64,000 nucleotides of DNA from Ctena decussata (Eukaryota > Mollusca > Bivalvia > Lucinida > Lucinidae): NCBI GenBank assembly GCA_963989385.1, contig OZ022512.1, forward strand, positions 30,339,899 to 30,403,898, in the 5' to 3' direction. Shown here piece by piece: positions 1-12,600 of the stretch. The position numbers and the translations under genes were made by a program. Below the pieces are notes generated by a model, which did not search any database, was not told where the DNA came from, and was given only the letters and a program-made list of their open reading frames with translations. Each line of letters opens with the position of its first letter. Within the stretch, counting starts at the first letter, position 1.

Positions 1-159
1 AATTTGCGCAGGCTGATCAGATCATATATGTTTTAATGAAATCGTCACAGGTGCTAGAGATTTCTGTTTATGACAGTCGGTTCATTCACTTTAAGATTAG
101 TTTCCCACATTTTTCTATCTAGTTCCCGCCGATTCAGGCGTACTATCTGTGAAACAAGC

Positions 160-611
160 GGTCCTACTAAAGACAGAAAAGGACTTGCCACACCGAAAAG
201 GACCGAAAAGAACTTTCGGGCACCGAAAAGGACTTTTATTTGCCGTTAAATGCCATATAAAACATATTTTTTAGAAATTTTAATATCATCATTGATATAA
301 ATCAGCGCTTTGATAATAATTTTGTGAATTGTAGTACCGTCAACCTAAAAATTCACAAAAAATATTACAGCACTGAAAAGGACTCACCTTCTTGCCATGT
401 ACCGAAAAGGACATCGAATTTCGGGCACCGAAAAGGGCAAATTTTACTTAATGTTTTAGAAAATTATGTTTAGAAATAAAATATTTAACCCTGTATATTT
501 TTGAAAAGTTTTTATAGCATAAAATGGCATTTAAAAAGTCCTTTTCGGTGCCCGAAAGTTGTTTTCGGTCCTTTTCGGTGGCAAAAGTCCTTTTCTGTCT
601 TTAGTAGGACC
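160..611. mobile_element. Foldback MITE-like element with long inverted arms
   Basis: The two ends are inverted copies: the left begins GGTCCTACTAAAGACAG and the right ends CTGTCTTTAGTAGGACC. Complementarity runs inward for about 80 bp with small gaps. The arms and the middle repeat the motif ACCGAAAAGGAC several times, also near 365-440. There is no coding potential. I see no convincing target-site duplication, so the superfamily is open. Confidence 0.75.
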
Positions 612-1458
612 CTGGAACGAGGACCAGTCATGTTATTAATAGTACCTTGGGAAATCCGCGATCTTTAGCATTTCAACTGCTGTCACCATGCAGTAATTTG
701 CGATTTTACAAATTTACCGGCCCAGATATGCAATAATACGCGATCCTTATTTGATATGTAACTACTCTACAAAGGTCTTACTCTATGTATGTTCATTTTA
801 GTGTTTTTGAGATAGACAGATTTTGAGTGTAAACAAGTATCAGCTTTGATGAAAATTACTAGAACAAATCAGACCCATCATCCGAGGTGCAATTTTGGAT
901 GTGTATATTGAAGGTGAGGGAAAGGTGGGGAGGTGGTGGTGGTTTGAGAATGCCAGATTGTTTTCTTTTTAGCAATATAACATTTTTTTAGCAGTTCAAC
1001 AATGGACTGGTCACACTAACACTATGAACAGTGCTGCTGAATTACACTACATATTAAACATAATGGTAGTGTTACTGCACTGAAATGTCATACTTTTGAG
1101 GTTAATTATTAGATGAAGGCCGAACACTGTGAATAAATTGCCCCTCTAGATGCCCTTCGCTGTGCTAAAAGTGCCCTTTTTTCAGCAGCACCCTGCCCTA
1201 ATTTCAGTCTGGGGGAAACACTGTACATATCACTGGCAGACTGGTCAAGGTAACTATCAGGAGGGTGTATAGCTAGAATACCTCGTTAATCACTGTGGCT
1301 CAGACTGGTTTATTGACAAGATAGATCTAGATTTTTGGGATTATCTTGGAAGGAGAAATGTAAGATGAATCTAGATTTTCAGGTCTGTTTCGGAAGAGAG
1401 ACAACCCTATCTTATAGGAGAATTAATTCTGTATATTTGCTATAACGGGTCTCATACC
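612..1458. other. Intergenic or intronic, no gene seen
   Basis: AT-rich sequence with no convincing exon. A stretch near 1140-1225 (GCACCCTGCCCTA, then GGGGGAAACACTG) resembles a decayed terminal part of a DNA transposon, but I cannot define its ends. If MED24 continues upstream, this is intron. Confidence 0.4.
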
Positions 1459-1462
1459 TTAA

Positions 1463-1701
1463 CTCTTTCGGCGCCAATTTTTTCAGACGACAAATTTTCG
1501 TCTGCTCAAATCATCAGACGACAGATTTGTAATTGGAAATTTTAACAATCTAAAGACATTTTTCATAAAATCAGGCTTTTTAAGTTCATATTTGAATGGC
1601 AAACAGTGTAGATCCTGATCAGAGGGCTCTTTTAAGAGCCGGCTGATCTGGATATACGCTGTTTGCAAAGTCGCATTTTTGCGACTTTGGCGCCGAAAGA
1701 G
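1463..1701. mobile_element. MITE with TTAA target duplication (piggyBac-like)
   Basis: Inverted ends CTCTTTCGGCGCCAA and TTGGCGCCGAAAGAG are directly flanked by TTAA at 1459-1462 and 1702-1705. The TTAA duplication is typical of piggyBac (also of Sola3), and the 239-bp length with no ORF fits a non-autonomous element. It ends 26 nt before the AG of the MED24 exon starting at 1732, so the branch point of that intron must lie in or beside the insertion. Confidence 0.75.
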
Positions 1702-1731
1702 TTAAAACTCATTTTCCTATTGTTTTTATAG

Positions 1732-1966
1732 CACATGCTGGAGACAAACAGAACTGAAGATCTGACCTTGAACTTGAGTCTAGTGTTTGCTCTGTCTCAC
1801 CTTGACCTTGAACACATCACACTTAGCTTGCTACTACATACACTTCCCAAACTGTTGTTATCCTCAGAGAAACAGGCTCTGCTCACAGACCCAAAAGGCT
1901 ATACCCTGGCTAAATACTGTGTTTTGGTAGTGAGTGCTGCACAGACTGCTAAAAGTGGGCAGAAAG
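1732..1966 (+). CDS. MED24: MED24 exon A (first visible)
   Basis: Acceptor TTTTTATAG at 1723-1731, donor AAAG|GTTAGT at 1966/1967. It encodes about 78 residues of leucine-rich helical sequence (HLDLEHITLSLLLHTLPKLL, then LLTDPKGYTLAKYCVLV) and ends in phase 1. The ATG at 1735 is internal, not a start: the frame is open back to the acceptor. Confidence 0.75.
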
Positions 1967-4900
1967 GTTAGTAATAGTCTTCTTAAATCAGACTAGTCTT
2001 TAGTTAGACTAGGGCTGCAGAGCACCAGATAAGAAGGGAAAATAGGGATAATTCAGAGATACTTTTTCTTATTTCTCAATAAAAACATGTTGTGACCCTC
2101 AATTGAACCATCTGGGCAAGACGGCTCTAATGAGGGGTCACAGTGTATGTTATACATTTGAACTGTCTTGGCAAGACGGTTCTAATGAGGGGTCACAACG
2201 TATGTTTATCTGGAAAAATAAGGAAAATTATCCCTAAATTATCCCAGTGATCCCTTCTTATCTGGAGCACTGGGCTGATTAGATACCAGAAAAATCACAA
2301 CATACAACTTGACCCTGAAAGGATCACATTTTTGTTCAACAATTCGTACAAGCTATATGGTCTAGGCTATCTGTGAGGTCGGATGAGGATTTAAGTGAGG
2401 TTTCATAAAATTGAGCGGCGACACAACAAAACCAACAAAGTGGCATGTGTGCCCAGCGAAGACTCAGATCAGCCTGGGCATCCATCCAGTCTGTTCAGAG
2501 TCTTTGTTTTGGCATGGGGTAGCTTAGACCCTTTGCTACCCTTTGAGCACGCAGCAAAGACTGGTCAGCCTGGTTGGATGCCCAGGCTTATCTGAGTCTT
2601 TGCTGGGCAAACATGCCACTTCCTTAGTTTTGTTGTGTCATGGCTCAAATTATGTTTTAGGGTCCATGTCTGTGTATCTAAAATATTTGGGCATTGTCAG
2701 TGTTAATATGATTTATGAGTTCAGCCTTATGATTTGGGAACTTTGACCTTTTTATTTTTACTTACAAAAGTTCCTTTAAAGCTTCTTTTTAAAACCTTGA
2801 ATTTGATGCTTTTACGCCAGAAACAAATACATTAGAACGCACTTCTTGTTTAGTATTGAAAGTTAAAACTGGATAGAGTATTTGTTGGATGAAAATTATT
2901 GATTTTGACAGTAATATGTATTTGAATTCTTTTTAAAGTTCTTGGCTTTTTTGTTATAAGTATTTTAGGAAAAATTCAGTTTGCAGTTGTCAGATTCTGT
3001 CAACAGATAAGATGTTTTAAAACTCAGTCTTAAGAGTTTGCTTTTCAGAAACTACAGCAGTGTATAGGCGTGGTAGGAAAAGGTCAAGGATAGAGTTTGA
3101 CCTTGAAGACTTAGATGACCTTGACTCACGACCTCAGAAACGTAGCAAGACAATGGAACCACAAATTACTCTAGACTCAGAGGGATTTAACTTTGGTTTG
3201 TATTAGCTTTTTGGATATTGACTGTAAATTGGGAACTGGCATAATACCTAGGGTGATATTTAGGTGTGATATGGTATATTAGAAGGAAAGTATGTTACAA
3301 AGTATGATGAAGCATCCCTATGGCCGAGAGGTAAGCATTCTCAATTTTGGATAGGAGGATTTCAAGTTAGAATCCCAGTGGAGCTGAGACTGTCCAGACC
3401 TCAGTAGTACTTAATTGCATAGAGCCCTTTGTAATCACTCTCTGATTGCCCTAATGTGAAAATTTGAGTACTGTTGAAATGGTTATCAAATGGCTAAGCC
3501 ATCCATCAGTTTATAAAGTATGAGACTTTGACATGATGTTCAGGTATGTAATTTGACATGATATTGAGGATGATTGTCGGTTGTTACATTTACTATGACA
3601 GTGTTGTGATATAGATACTCCAAAAAAAATATTAAAGGGTCAAACTTTTACCCTACGATATCTGGAACATTTCAAACATTTGGTAAAATAAATCATTTCT
3701 ACCTTCCATTTTATTCATTTTGCAAGTTTTGTACACATGAAGTTTGAAACTGTTGCCTTTATCTTGACCAGGTCCAGAAGTCCAGACTTCAATTCACGCT
3801 ACTCTCAAAATCAAAGCTGTTAGAAGTCCATGAGGAGCAAAATCACCAAAATTTTCAATTTCGCAAATTTATAACTTTTTGAAGCCAAATTTCATATGGA
3901 TTTATAACGACGGACCATGGCTATACTATAAGCTCACCTTGACAGGTGAGCTTATAGTATAGCCATGGTCCGTCGTCGGCGTCGTCGGCGTTCACACTTT
4001 TAAACATCTTCTCCTCAGAAACCACTGGGCCGATTGAAGCCAAATTTCATATGGAGCCTTAACAGGATGGGGGAACGAAAGTTTATATATTTGACCCAGG
4101 TCACATGACCAAGATGGCCACCATGCCCATATATGGTAAAAACCCTTCAAAAATCTTCTTCTCCAGAACCAAAAGGCCTATGACCTTGAAACTTGGTATG
4201 TAGCATCAGGCATGCCGGCCCATCATAATTTATACAAATCATGACCTTGCGTTGATCTTGACCTAATTTACGGCATGGTCAACTTTGGTACGTTAGGCTT
4301 TTATATGGGAAAACGCTTAAACAGTGGATTTCTCAGACACTATTTAAGTCTAAGGTACAATACTTGGTATACATGGTCGACTAAATGACCAGATGAAGAT
4401 ATTATGTCAATGGGGTCAAGGTCATTACTTCGGACCATCCGTCGTCAAGATTTTCAAACATCTTCTCCTCTAAAACCACTAGGTCGATTGAAGCCAAATT
4501 TCATATGGATTCTTAGTGGGATGGGGGAACTAAAGTTTATACCCGGGGTCTGGGTCACATGACCCAGATGGCCGCCATGCCCATATATGGTAAAAACCCT
4601 TCAAAAATGTTCTTCTCCAGAACCAATTAGCCTATGACCTTGAAACTTGGTGTGTAGCATAGGGCATGCCGGCCCATCATAGTTTAAACAAATCATGACC
4701 TTGCGTTGACCTTGACCTAATTTACGGCATGGTCAACTTTGGTACGTTAGGCTTTTATATGGGAAAACGCTTAAACAGTGGATTTCTCAGAAACTATTTA
4801 AGTCTAAGGTACAATACTTGGTATACATGGTCGACTAAATGACCAGATGAAGATATTATGTCACTAAAGGTCAAGGTCATTACTTCGGACCATCCATTGT

Positions 4901-6626
4901 CAAGATTTTCAAACATCTTCTCCTCTGAAACCACTGGTCTGATTGAAGCCAAATTTCATATGGAGTCTTAGTGGGATGGGGGAACTAAAGTTTATACCCG
5001 GGGTCTGGGTCACATGACCAAGATGGCCGCCATGCCCATATATGGTAAAAACCCTTCAAAAATGTTCTTCTCCAGAACCAATAGGCCTATGACCTTGAAA
5101 CTTGGTGTGTAGCATAGGGCATGCGGGCCCATCATAGTTTATACAAATCATGACCTTGCGTTGACCTTGACCTAATTTACGGCATGGTCAACTTTGGTAC
5201 GTTAGGCTTTTATATTGGAAAAAGCTTAAACAGTGGATTTCTCAGAAACTATCTAAGTCTAAGGTACAATACATAGTATACATGGTTGACTAAATGACCA
5301 GATGAAGATATTATGTCACTAAAGGTCAAGGTCATTCCGTCAGACCGTCCGTCGTCAAGATTTTCAAACATCTTCTCCTCTGAAACCACTGGGCCGATTG
5401 AAGCCAAATTTCATATGGAGTCTCAGTGGGATGGGGGAGTCTCAGTGGGATGGGGGAACGAAAGTTTATACCCGGGGTCTTGGTCACATGACCAAGATGG
5501 CCGCCATGCCCATATATGGTAAAAACCCTTCAAAAATCTTCTTCTCCAGAACCAAAAGGCCTATGACCTTGAAACTTGGTATGTAGCATCGGGCATGCGG
5601 GCCCATTATAGTTTATACAAATCATGACCTTGGGATGACCTTGATTTAATTTGCGGGATGGTCAACTTTGGTATGTTAGGCTTTTATATGGGAAAACGCT
5701 TAAACAGTGGATTTCTCAGAAACTATTTAAGTCTAAGGTACAATACTTGGTATACATGGTCGACTAAATGACCATATGAAGATATTATGTCACTAAAGGT
5801 CAAGGTCATTCCGTCAGAATGTCCGTCGTCAAGATTTTCAAACATCTTCTCCTCTGAAACCACTGGGCCGATTTAAGCCAAATTTCATATAAAGTCTCAG
5901 TGGGATAGGGGAACGAAATTTTATACCCGGGGTCTGGGTCACATGACCAAGATGGCCGCCATGCCCATATATGGTAAAAACCCTTCAAAAAACTTCTTCT
6001 CCAGAACCAAAAGGCCTATGACCTTGAAACTTGGTATGAAGCATTGGGCATGTGGGCCCATCATATTTTATACAAATCATGACCTTGCATTGACCTTGAC
6101 CTAATTTACGGCATGGTCAACTTTGGTACGTTAGGCTTTTATATGGGAAAACGCTTAAACAGTGGATTTCTCAGAAACTATTTAAGTATTAGGTACAATA
6201 CTTGGTATACATGGTCGACTAAATGACCAGATGAAGATATTATGTCACTAAAGGTCAAGGTCATTCCGTGGGACCATCCGTCATCAAGATTTTCAAACAT
6301 CTTCTCCTCTGAAACCACTGGTCTGATTGAAGCCAAATTCCATATGGAGTCTCAGTGGGATGGGGGAACAAAAGTTTATACCCGGGGTCTTGGTCACATG
6401 ACCAAGATGGCCACCATGCCCATATATGGATCTAGTTATCTTGGCTAAAGGTCGTTTGTCTGTAATGTGTCAACATTTTTAAAGGACTTCGCCTCTGAAA
6501 CTACTGGGCAGATTTCAATTTAATTTCAAATGCAGCCTTCAGGCAAAGCGGGAAACAAAGTTTATATATTGGGTCCACTCACATGACCAAGATGGCCACC
6601 ATGCCCATATAATGGCAAAAACCTTG

Positions 6627-6660
<34 letters not shown>

Positions 6661-9600
6661 GCCATGAAACTTGGTATCTAGCAACTGGGACTGTAGTACT
6701 ACCAATTTTATATAAATTGAGCATATACTGACAGGTGAGTGATCGTTGCCCTTGGGCGACTTGTTTTAAATCACCTGTCAAGGTGAGCTTATAGTATAGC
6801 CTTGGTCAGTCGTCCGTCGTCGTCGTCGTCGGCCTCCACACTTTTAAACATCTTCTTCTCAGAAACCACTGGGTGGATTGAAGTCAAATTTCATATGGAG
6901 CCTTAAAAGGATGGGGGAACGAAAGTTAATATATTTGGCCCAGGTCACATGACCAAGATGGCCGCCATGCCCATATATGGTAAAAACCCTTCAAAAATCT
7001 TCTTCTCCAGAACCAAAAGGCCTATGACCTTGAAACTTGGTATGTAGCATCGGGCATGCGGGCCCATCATAGTTTATATAAATCATGACCTTGCGTTGAC
7101 CTTGACCTAATTTACGGCATGGTCAACTTTGGGATGTTAGGCTTTTATATGGGAAAACGCTTAAACAGTGGATTTCTCAGAAACTATTTAAGTCTAAGGT
7201 ACAATACTTGGTATACATGGTCGACTAAATGACCAGATGAAGATATTATGTCACTAAAGGTCAAGGTCATTTCGTCGGACCATCCGTCGTCAAGATTTTC
7301 AAACATCTTCTCCTCTGAAACCACTGGGCTGATTGCAGTTAAATTTCATATGGAGTCTCAGTGGGATGGGGGAACGAAAGTTTATACCCGGGGTCTGGGT
7401 CACATGACCAAGATGGCCGCCATGCCCATATATGGTAAAAAACCTTCAAAAATCTTCTTCTCCAGAACCAAAAGGCCTATGACCTTGAAACTTGGTGTGT
7501 AGCATCGATTGAAGCCAAATTTCATATGGAGTCTCAGTGGGATAGGAGACCGAAATTTTATACCCGGGGTCTGGGTCACATGACCAAGATGGCCGCCATG
7601 CCCATATATGGTAAAAACCCTTCAAAAAACTTCTTCTCCAGAACCAAAAGGCCTATGACCTTGAAACTTGGTATGTAGCATCGGGCATGCGGGCCCATTA
7701 TAGTTTAAACAAATCATGACCTTGCGTTGGCCTTGACTTAATTTACGGCATGGTCAACTTTGGTACGTTAGGCTTTTATATGGGAAAACGTTTAAACAGT
7801 GGATTTCTCAGAAACTATTTAAGTCTAAGGTACAATACTTGGTATACATGGTCGACTAAATGACCAGATGAAGAAATTATGTCACTAAAGGTCAAGGTCA
7901 TTTCGTCGGACCATCCGTCGTCAAGATTTTCAAACATCTTCTCCTCTGAAACCACTGGGCTGATTGAAGTTAAATTTCATATGGAGTCTCAGTGGGATGG
8001 GGGAACGAAAGTTTATACCCGGGGTCTGGGTCACATGACCAAGATGGCCGCCATGCCCATATATGGTAAAAAAACCTTCAAAAATCTTCTGCTCCAGAAC
8101 CAAAAGGCCTATGACCTTGAAACTTGGTGTGTAGCATCGGGCATGCGGGCCCATCAGAGTTTATACAAATCATGACCTTGCATTGACCTTGACCTAATTT
8201 ACGGGATGGTCAACTTTGGTATGTTAGGCTTTTATATGGGAAAACACTTATACAGTGGATTTCTCAGAAACTATGTAAGTCTAAGGTACAATACATGGTA
8301 TATATGGTCAACTAAATGACCAGATGAAGATATTATGTCACTGAAAGGTCAAGGTCATTTTGTCGGTCTGTCTGTCATCAAGATTTTCAAAACATCTACT
8401 CCTCTGAAACCACTGGTCTGATTGAAGCGAAATTTCATATGGAGTCTAAGTGTGATCAGGGAATAAAAGTTTGTTCTCAGGGTCTTGACCAAGATGGCCG
8501 CCATGCCAGTATATGGTAAAAACCCTTCTAAATCTTCTTCTCCAGAACCAAAAGGTGTATGACCTTGAAACTTGGTATGTAGCTTTGGGCACTCAAGCCC
8601 ATCATAGTTTATACAAATGATCGTGCGTTGACCTTGACCTAATTTATGACACTGTCAACTTTGGTACATTATGTAGGCTTTTATATGGGAAAATGCTTAA
8701 ACAGTGGATTTTTCAGAAACTGTTTAAGTCTAAGGTGCAATATTTGGTATATATGGTTGACTAAATGACCAGATTAAGATATTTTGTCGTTAAAGGTCAA
8801 GGTCATTCTTTGACTTTTGTACAAGGTCATTGAGATTCTGTCACCCGTCAACATTTTCAAACATCTTCTCAGAGGCCACTAGGATCAATTGAAGCCATAT
8901 TTCATATGGAGCTTCACCGGCTTAAAGGAACCATAGTTTGTTCAGATGGTCTTGGTCACTTGACCAAGATGGCCACCATGCCCATATATGGTAAAAACTC
9001 ATCAAACGTCTTTTTCTCGAGAACCGAAAGGCCTATCCCGGTCTGGCCACATACTTTCGTTTCTCCTTCCGCTGATTCAAGAAGGACAGTTGTCAGTTAC
9101 TGGCGAAAGTATGTGCACTTAGTACTGGTTAACCGCTTAGGAGGTCTAAGCCTGCCCAGGAATAGTGTGGTTAGGTTAACTGACCGTCCCGACATGACCT
9201 TAGTTGTTTACCGTGGACGTTAAGCATCAAATCAACCAACCAACCTATAACCTTGGAACTTGGTACCGGTATGTAGCATTGGGCACTCAGGCCCATCATA
9301 GTTTATACAAATGATTAATGTGATTCATATATTATGGAGCTTTAATACTGGGTCAAAGGAATCAAAGTTTGTTCAGATGGTCATGGACGTATGAACGTGG
9401 TGGCCGCCACACCCATTTATGATAAAAACCCTTCAGAAATCTTTGTCCAGAAACAAAGGCTTAGTGACCTTGTGGCTTGGTATATAGAATTGGGACTCAA
9501 CATTAATCCTCAAGGGAGGGGGGGTGGTATCTGCCCCTGCCCTGGTGCTATATACATGTATAAAAGCATTAAAATATATACCAGGACCAAGTGTCAGGTG

Positions 9601-12600
9601 AGCTACAGGACCATTGGTCCTCTTGTTTAAAATTCCTCGATAGTCATCAAATTTAATTATTTTTAGGGTCAGCAAGCTATAAGAAGTTTAAAACTCACAG
9701 TAATTTTAGACATATGCCCAACCAAACTGACACACTATCAATTCTCTATGGGAATTCAAACCACTTTCATTTTAGGGGTAGTTTGACTTAAAGTTTGGAC
9801 TTGGTCAAGGCAAAAGCTATAGGTTCAAGCTTCATGTGTATTAAACTTGCAAAATGAAGAAAATGGAAGGTAGAAATGATCTATTTTACAAATGTTTGAA
9901 ATGTTTAAGAAATCGCAGGGTAAAAGTTTGACCCTTTAATATTTTTTTCGAGTATAGTACAGTAGTATGGCATGATATTTAGAATATGTAATTCTGTAGT
10001 ATGATAATATGACCTTTTATTCAGAATAATTCTGTGGTATGATAGTATGGCATGACATTCATAATATTTAATTCTATTTAAGAAATAGATCAGCTCTAGC
10101 AGTGAATTATTGAGTAATAATTCACTTTTTGGAGGTCAGTTGTAAAGAAGATCATATCACGAGTGCAGAGCAAAAGTGATATATCTATTTAAACTGACCA
10201 ACAAACAGTGAATTATTGCTCAACAATTCAATGCTAGGGCTGATCTATTTGAATGCTAACTGTCAAAAATGCTGAAAAAGTATTCCAGAATATGTATTTC
10301 TGTTCTATGATAATATGAATTTCTAGTCAGAATAATTCTATAGTATGATAGTATGGCATTATACAACTACTGACTTCTGTTGGGGTAAATAAGAAGTGTC
10401 ATTGAACTTCACATTTTATATTGTCCAAGGCATGGCAGAGGTCATTATGAATCGTTTACTGTTAAATAGTATTTATGTTAACTGAAACAAAAATGAACCA
10501 TGGGTTTAACAATTGACATTACTTTATCAAACATGTGTCATTAAGAGTCACGTGGGATGAGGTAATGTCTGCCTTATGGTATTAGCCATGAGCCAATGAA
10601 ATGATTTTTATTTTTAGAGTATATAATATCACAGGGTATAATCGATTCCACCAATTTTCGCTTCCTGCAGAGACTGTCCGTCATATTGGCTTCCGCCGAG
10701 ACTGTCCGCGAACTCTTGCTTCCTGCAGAGACTACTGTCCTCGTAAAATGGCTTCCTGCCGAGACTGTCCGCGTGAATCTGCTTCCTGCCGAGAGCCTCG
10801 GCAGGAAGCAGAATCACGCGGACAGTCTCGGCAGGAAGCCATTTATCATGTACAGAAGTCTCGGCAGGAAGCAAAAGATCGCGGACAGTCTCGGCGGAAG
10901 CCAAATATGATGTACAGTCTCTGCAGGAAGCGAAAATTGGCGGAATCGATTATACCCTGTGAATATTCTTACAGATTTCTTGAACTCCAAAGATGATGGG
11001 GAGTCTTCTCCTACCATAGACACCAAGGATCCTCTGAACAAAGCCCTTAGTAAGTTTTCAGATGATCTGGGGCCGTATTCATAAAGCAACTTAAGTCGTT
11101 GCTATGCTGTTGCTAAGGGTAAATTTCTATGTTGGAGATTCCCTACAACTATGAAATTTGGTCTGGAGGAACAGTCTTACAAAGACTGTTCCTCCAGAAC
11201 AAATTTCATAATTGTAGGGAATCTCCTTTATAGAAATTCAGCCTTAGCAACAGCATAGCAACGACTTAAGTCGTTTTATGAATACGGCCCCTGATAATCT
11301 TATTTCACTGAAGCCCTTAAAGCATGGAAAAGCAGATGTCAGAATTTCAGAAATGGTCTTTATAAGTAATTTCACATTGAGAGTTCAAAGAATAGATTGC
11401 AAATAGTGAAGAACCATGAGAGATGGCCAATGAGCCACCTCATCTGGATCTATTTTGTTTGCAGTTTTAACTGTTTTAGTTTTTAGTACTTTAAGTGTTA
11501 ATTTAAATCAGAAAATTTAATTGTCTCTGCTGCATTATATCAGATTCACATGGGTTATCTGCCCTTGCTACAAGGGTGAATTTGTGCATAAAATCTGGAG
11601 TAAAAACAGTCAACATAAAGTCAGAGATAGAAACTTACAACAGAGAGGCCCATAATGCCAGGGTGGTAAAGGCTTGTTAACATAAATAGTATTTATAGTA
11701 TAGCAAAGAAGTATTTCTACATTCACATTTGATGACTATATGTTGGGTTCATATTATGTCATATGACTAGCCAAAATTTTGAAAAAAAAAAAAAAATATG
11801 ACTAACCTTGCCAGGAATTTTCTTTGTTTCTGGTTCCCAACTGAACAGTGTAAACAAAAGCAAGGCAATGGATTGTGTCCGTAGCCTGTACATTGTGTTT
11901 TTACAATTTTAGCTTGCCTGATCGAAGTTCAGGAAGAGCTATTGTACTACTCCCGGCGTCGGCGTTGGCATTAGCGTCGGCGTTGGCAAAATGTTAAAGT
12001 TTACGTGAAAGTTTTTAAGATCTCATAGTTTCTATACCCTTTGATCAATTTGAATTATAGTTGGTCTGATGATAGATATTGGTCCAAAATTCTCTTCATG
12101 ACAATCCCCACCCCTGGTCATGACCCATAGGCCAAGGTCACAGACTTAGAAATTTTATGTTAAAGTATTACGTTAGAGTTTTTAAGATCTCATAGTTTGT
12201 AAACCTTTTAATCTATATAAATTCATATTTGGTATGATGATAGATTTTGGTCCAAAATTTTACGCAAGACCATCCCCACCACTGCTGATGACCCATAGGT
12301 CAAGGTCACAGACTTAGAAATTTTATATTAAAGTTTTACATTAAAGTTTTTAAGATCTCATAGTTTGTAAACCTTTTAATCGATTTGGATTATATTTGGT
12401 ATGATGATAGATATTGGTCTGAAATTTTATTCTGCAGTATCCCATCCCTGCACATGACCTTTAGGTCAAGGTCACGGACTTGGACATTTCATGTTAAAGT
12501 TTTCTGTTAAAGACTTTAAGATCTCAGAGTTCCTATACCCTTAAATCAATTTGAATTATAATTGGTATGATGATATATATTGGTCTGAAATTTTATTCAA

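Larger units (their letters stand above)
3618..9954. mobile_element. Large foldback element hosting nested satellite elements
   Basis: The arms at about 3618-3830 and 9690-9954 are inverted copies. The left reads AATATTAAAGGGTCAAACTT and continues CATTTCTACCTTCCATTTT; the right carries the reverse complement of both (AAAATGGAAGGTAGAAATG and AAGTTTGACCCTTTAATATT). The arms look roughly 80% identical over about 200 bp. Between them lie two satellite-bearing elements (3945-6767 and 6771-9628). The simplest reading is a foldback DNA element later invaded by hairpin elements. Confidence 0.6.

Noticed and set aside
2395..2746. Two short + strand ORFs
   Set aside because: They lie within or run out of the GAGCC MITE copy 1.
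5313..8175. Repeated ORFs starting MSLKVKVI, 68-98 aa
   Set aside because: They are translations of the 455-bp satellite monomer at the same phase in each copy. They carry no domain, and the opposite strand is equally open.
10601..11089. Overlapping ORFs of 74-131 aa on both strands
   Set aside because: Produced by the palindromic MITE and its internal direct repeats; they cross MED24 exon C out of frame.
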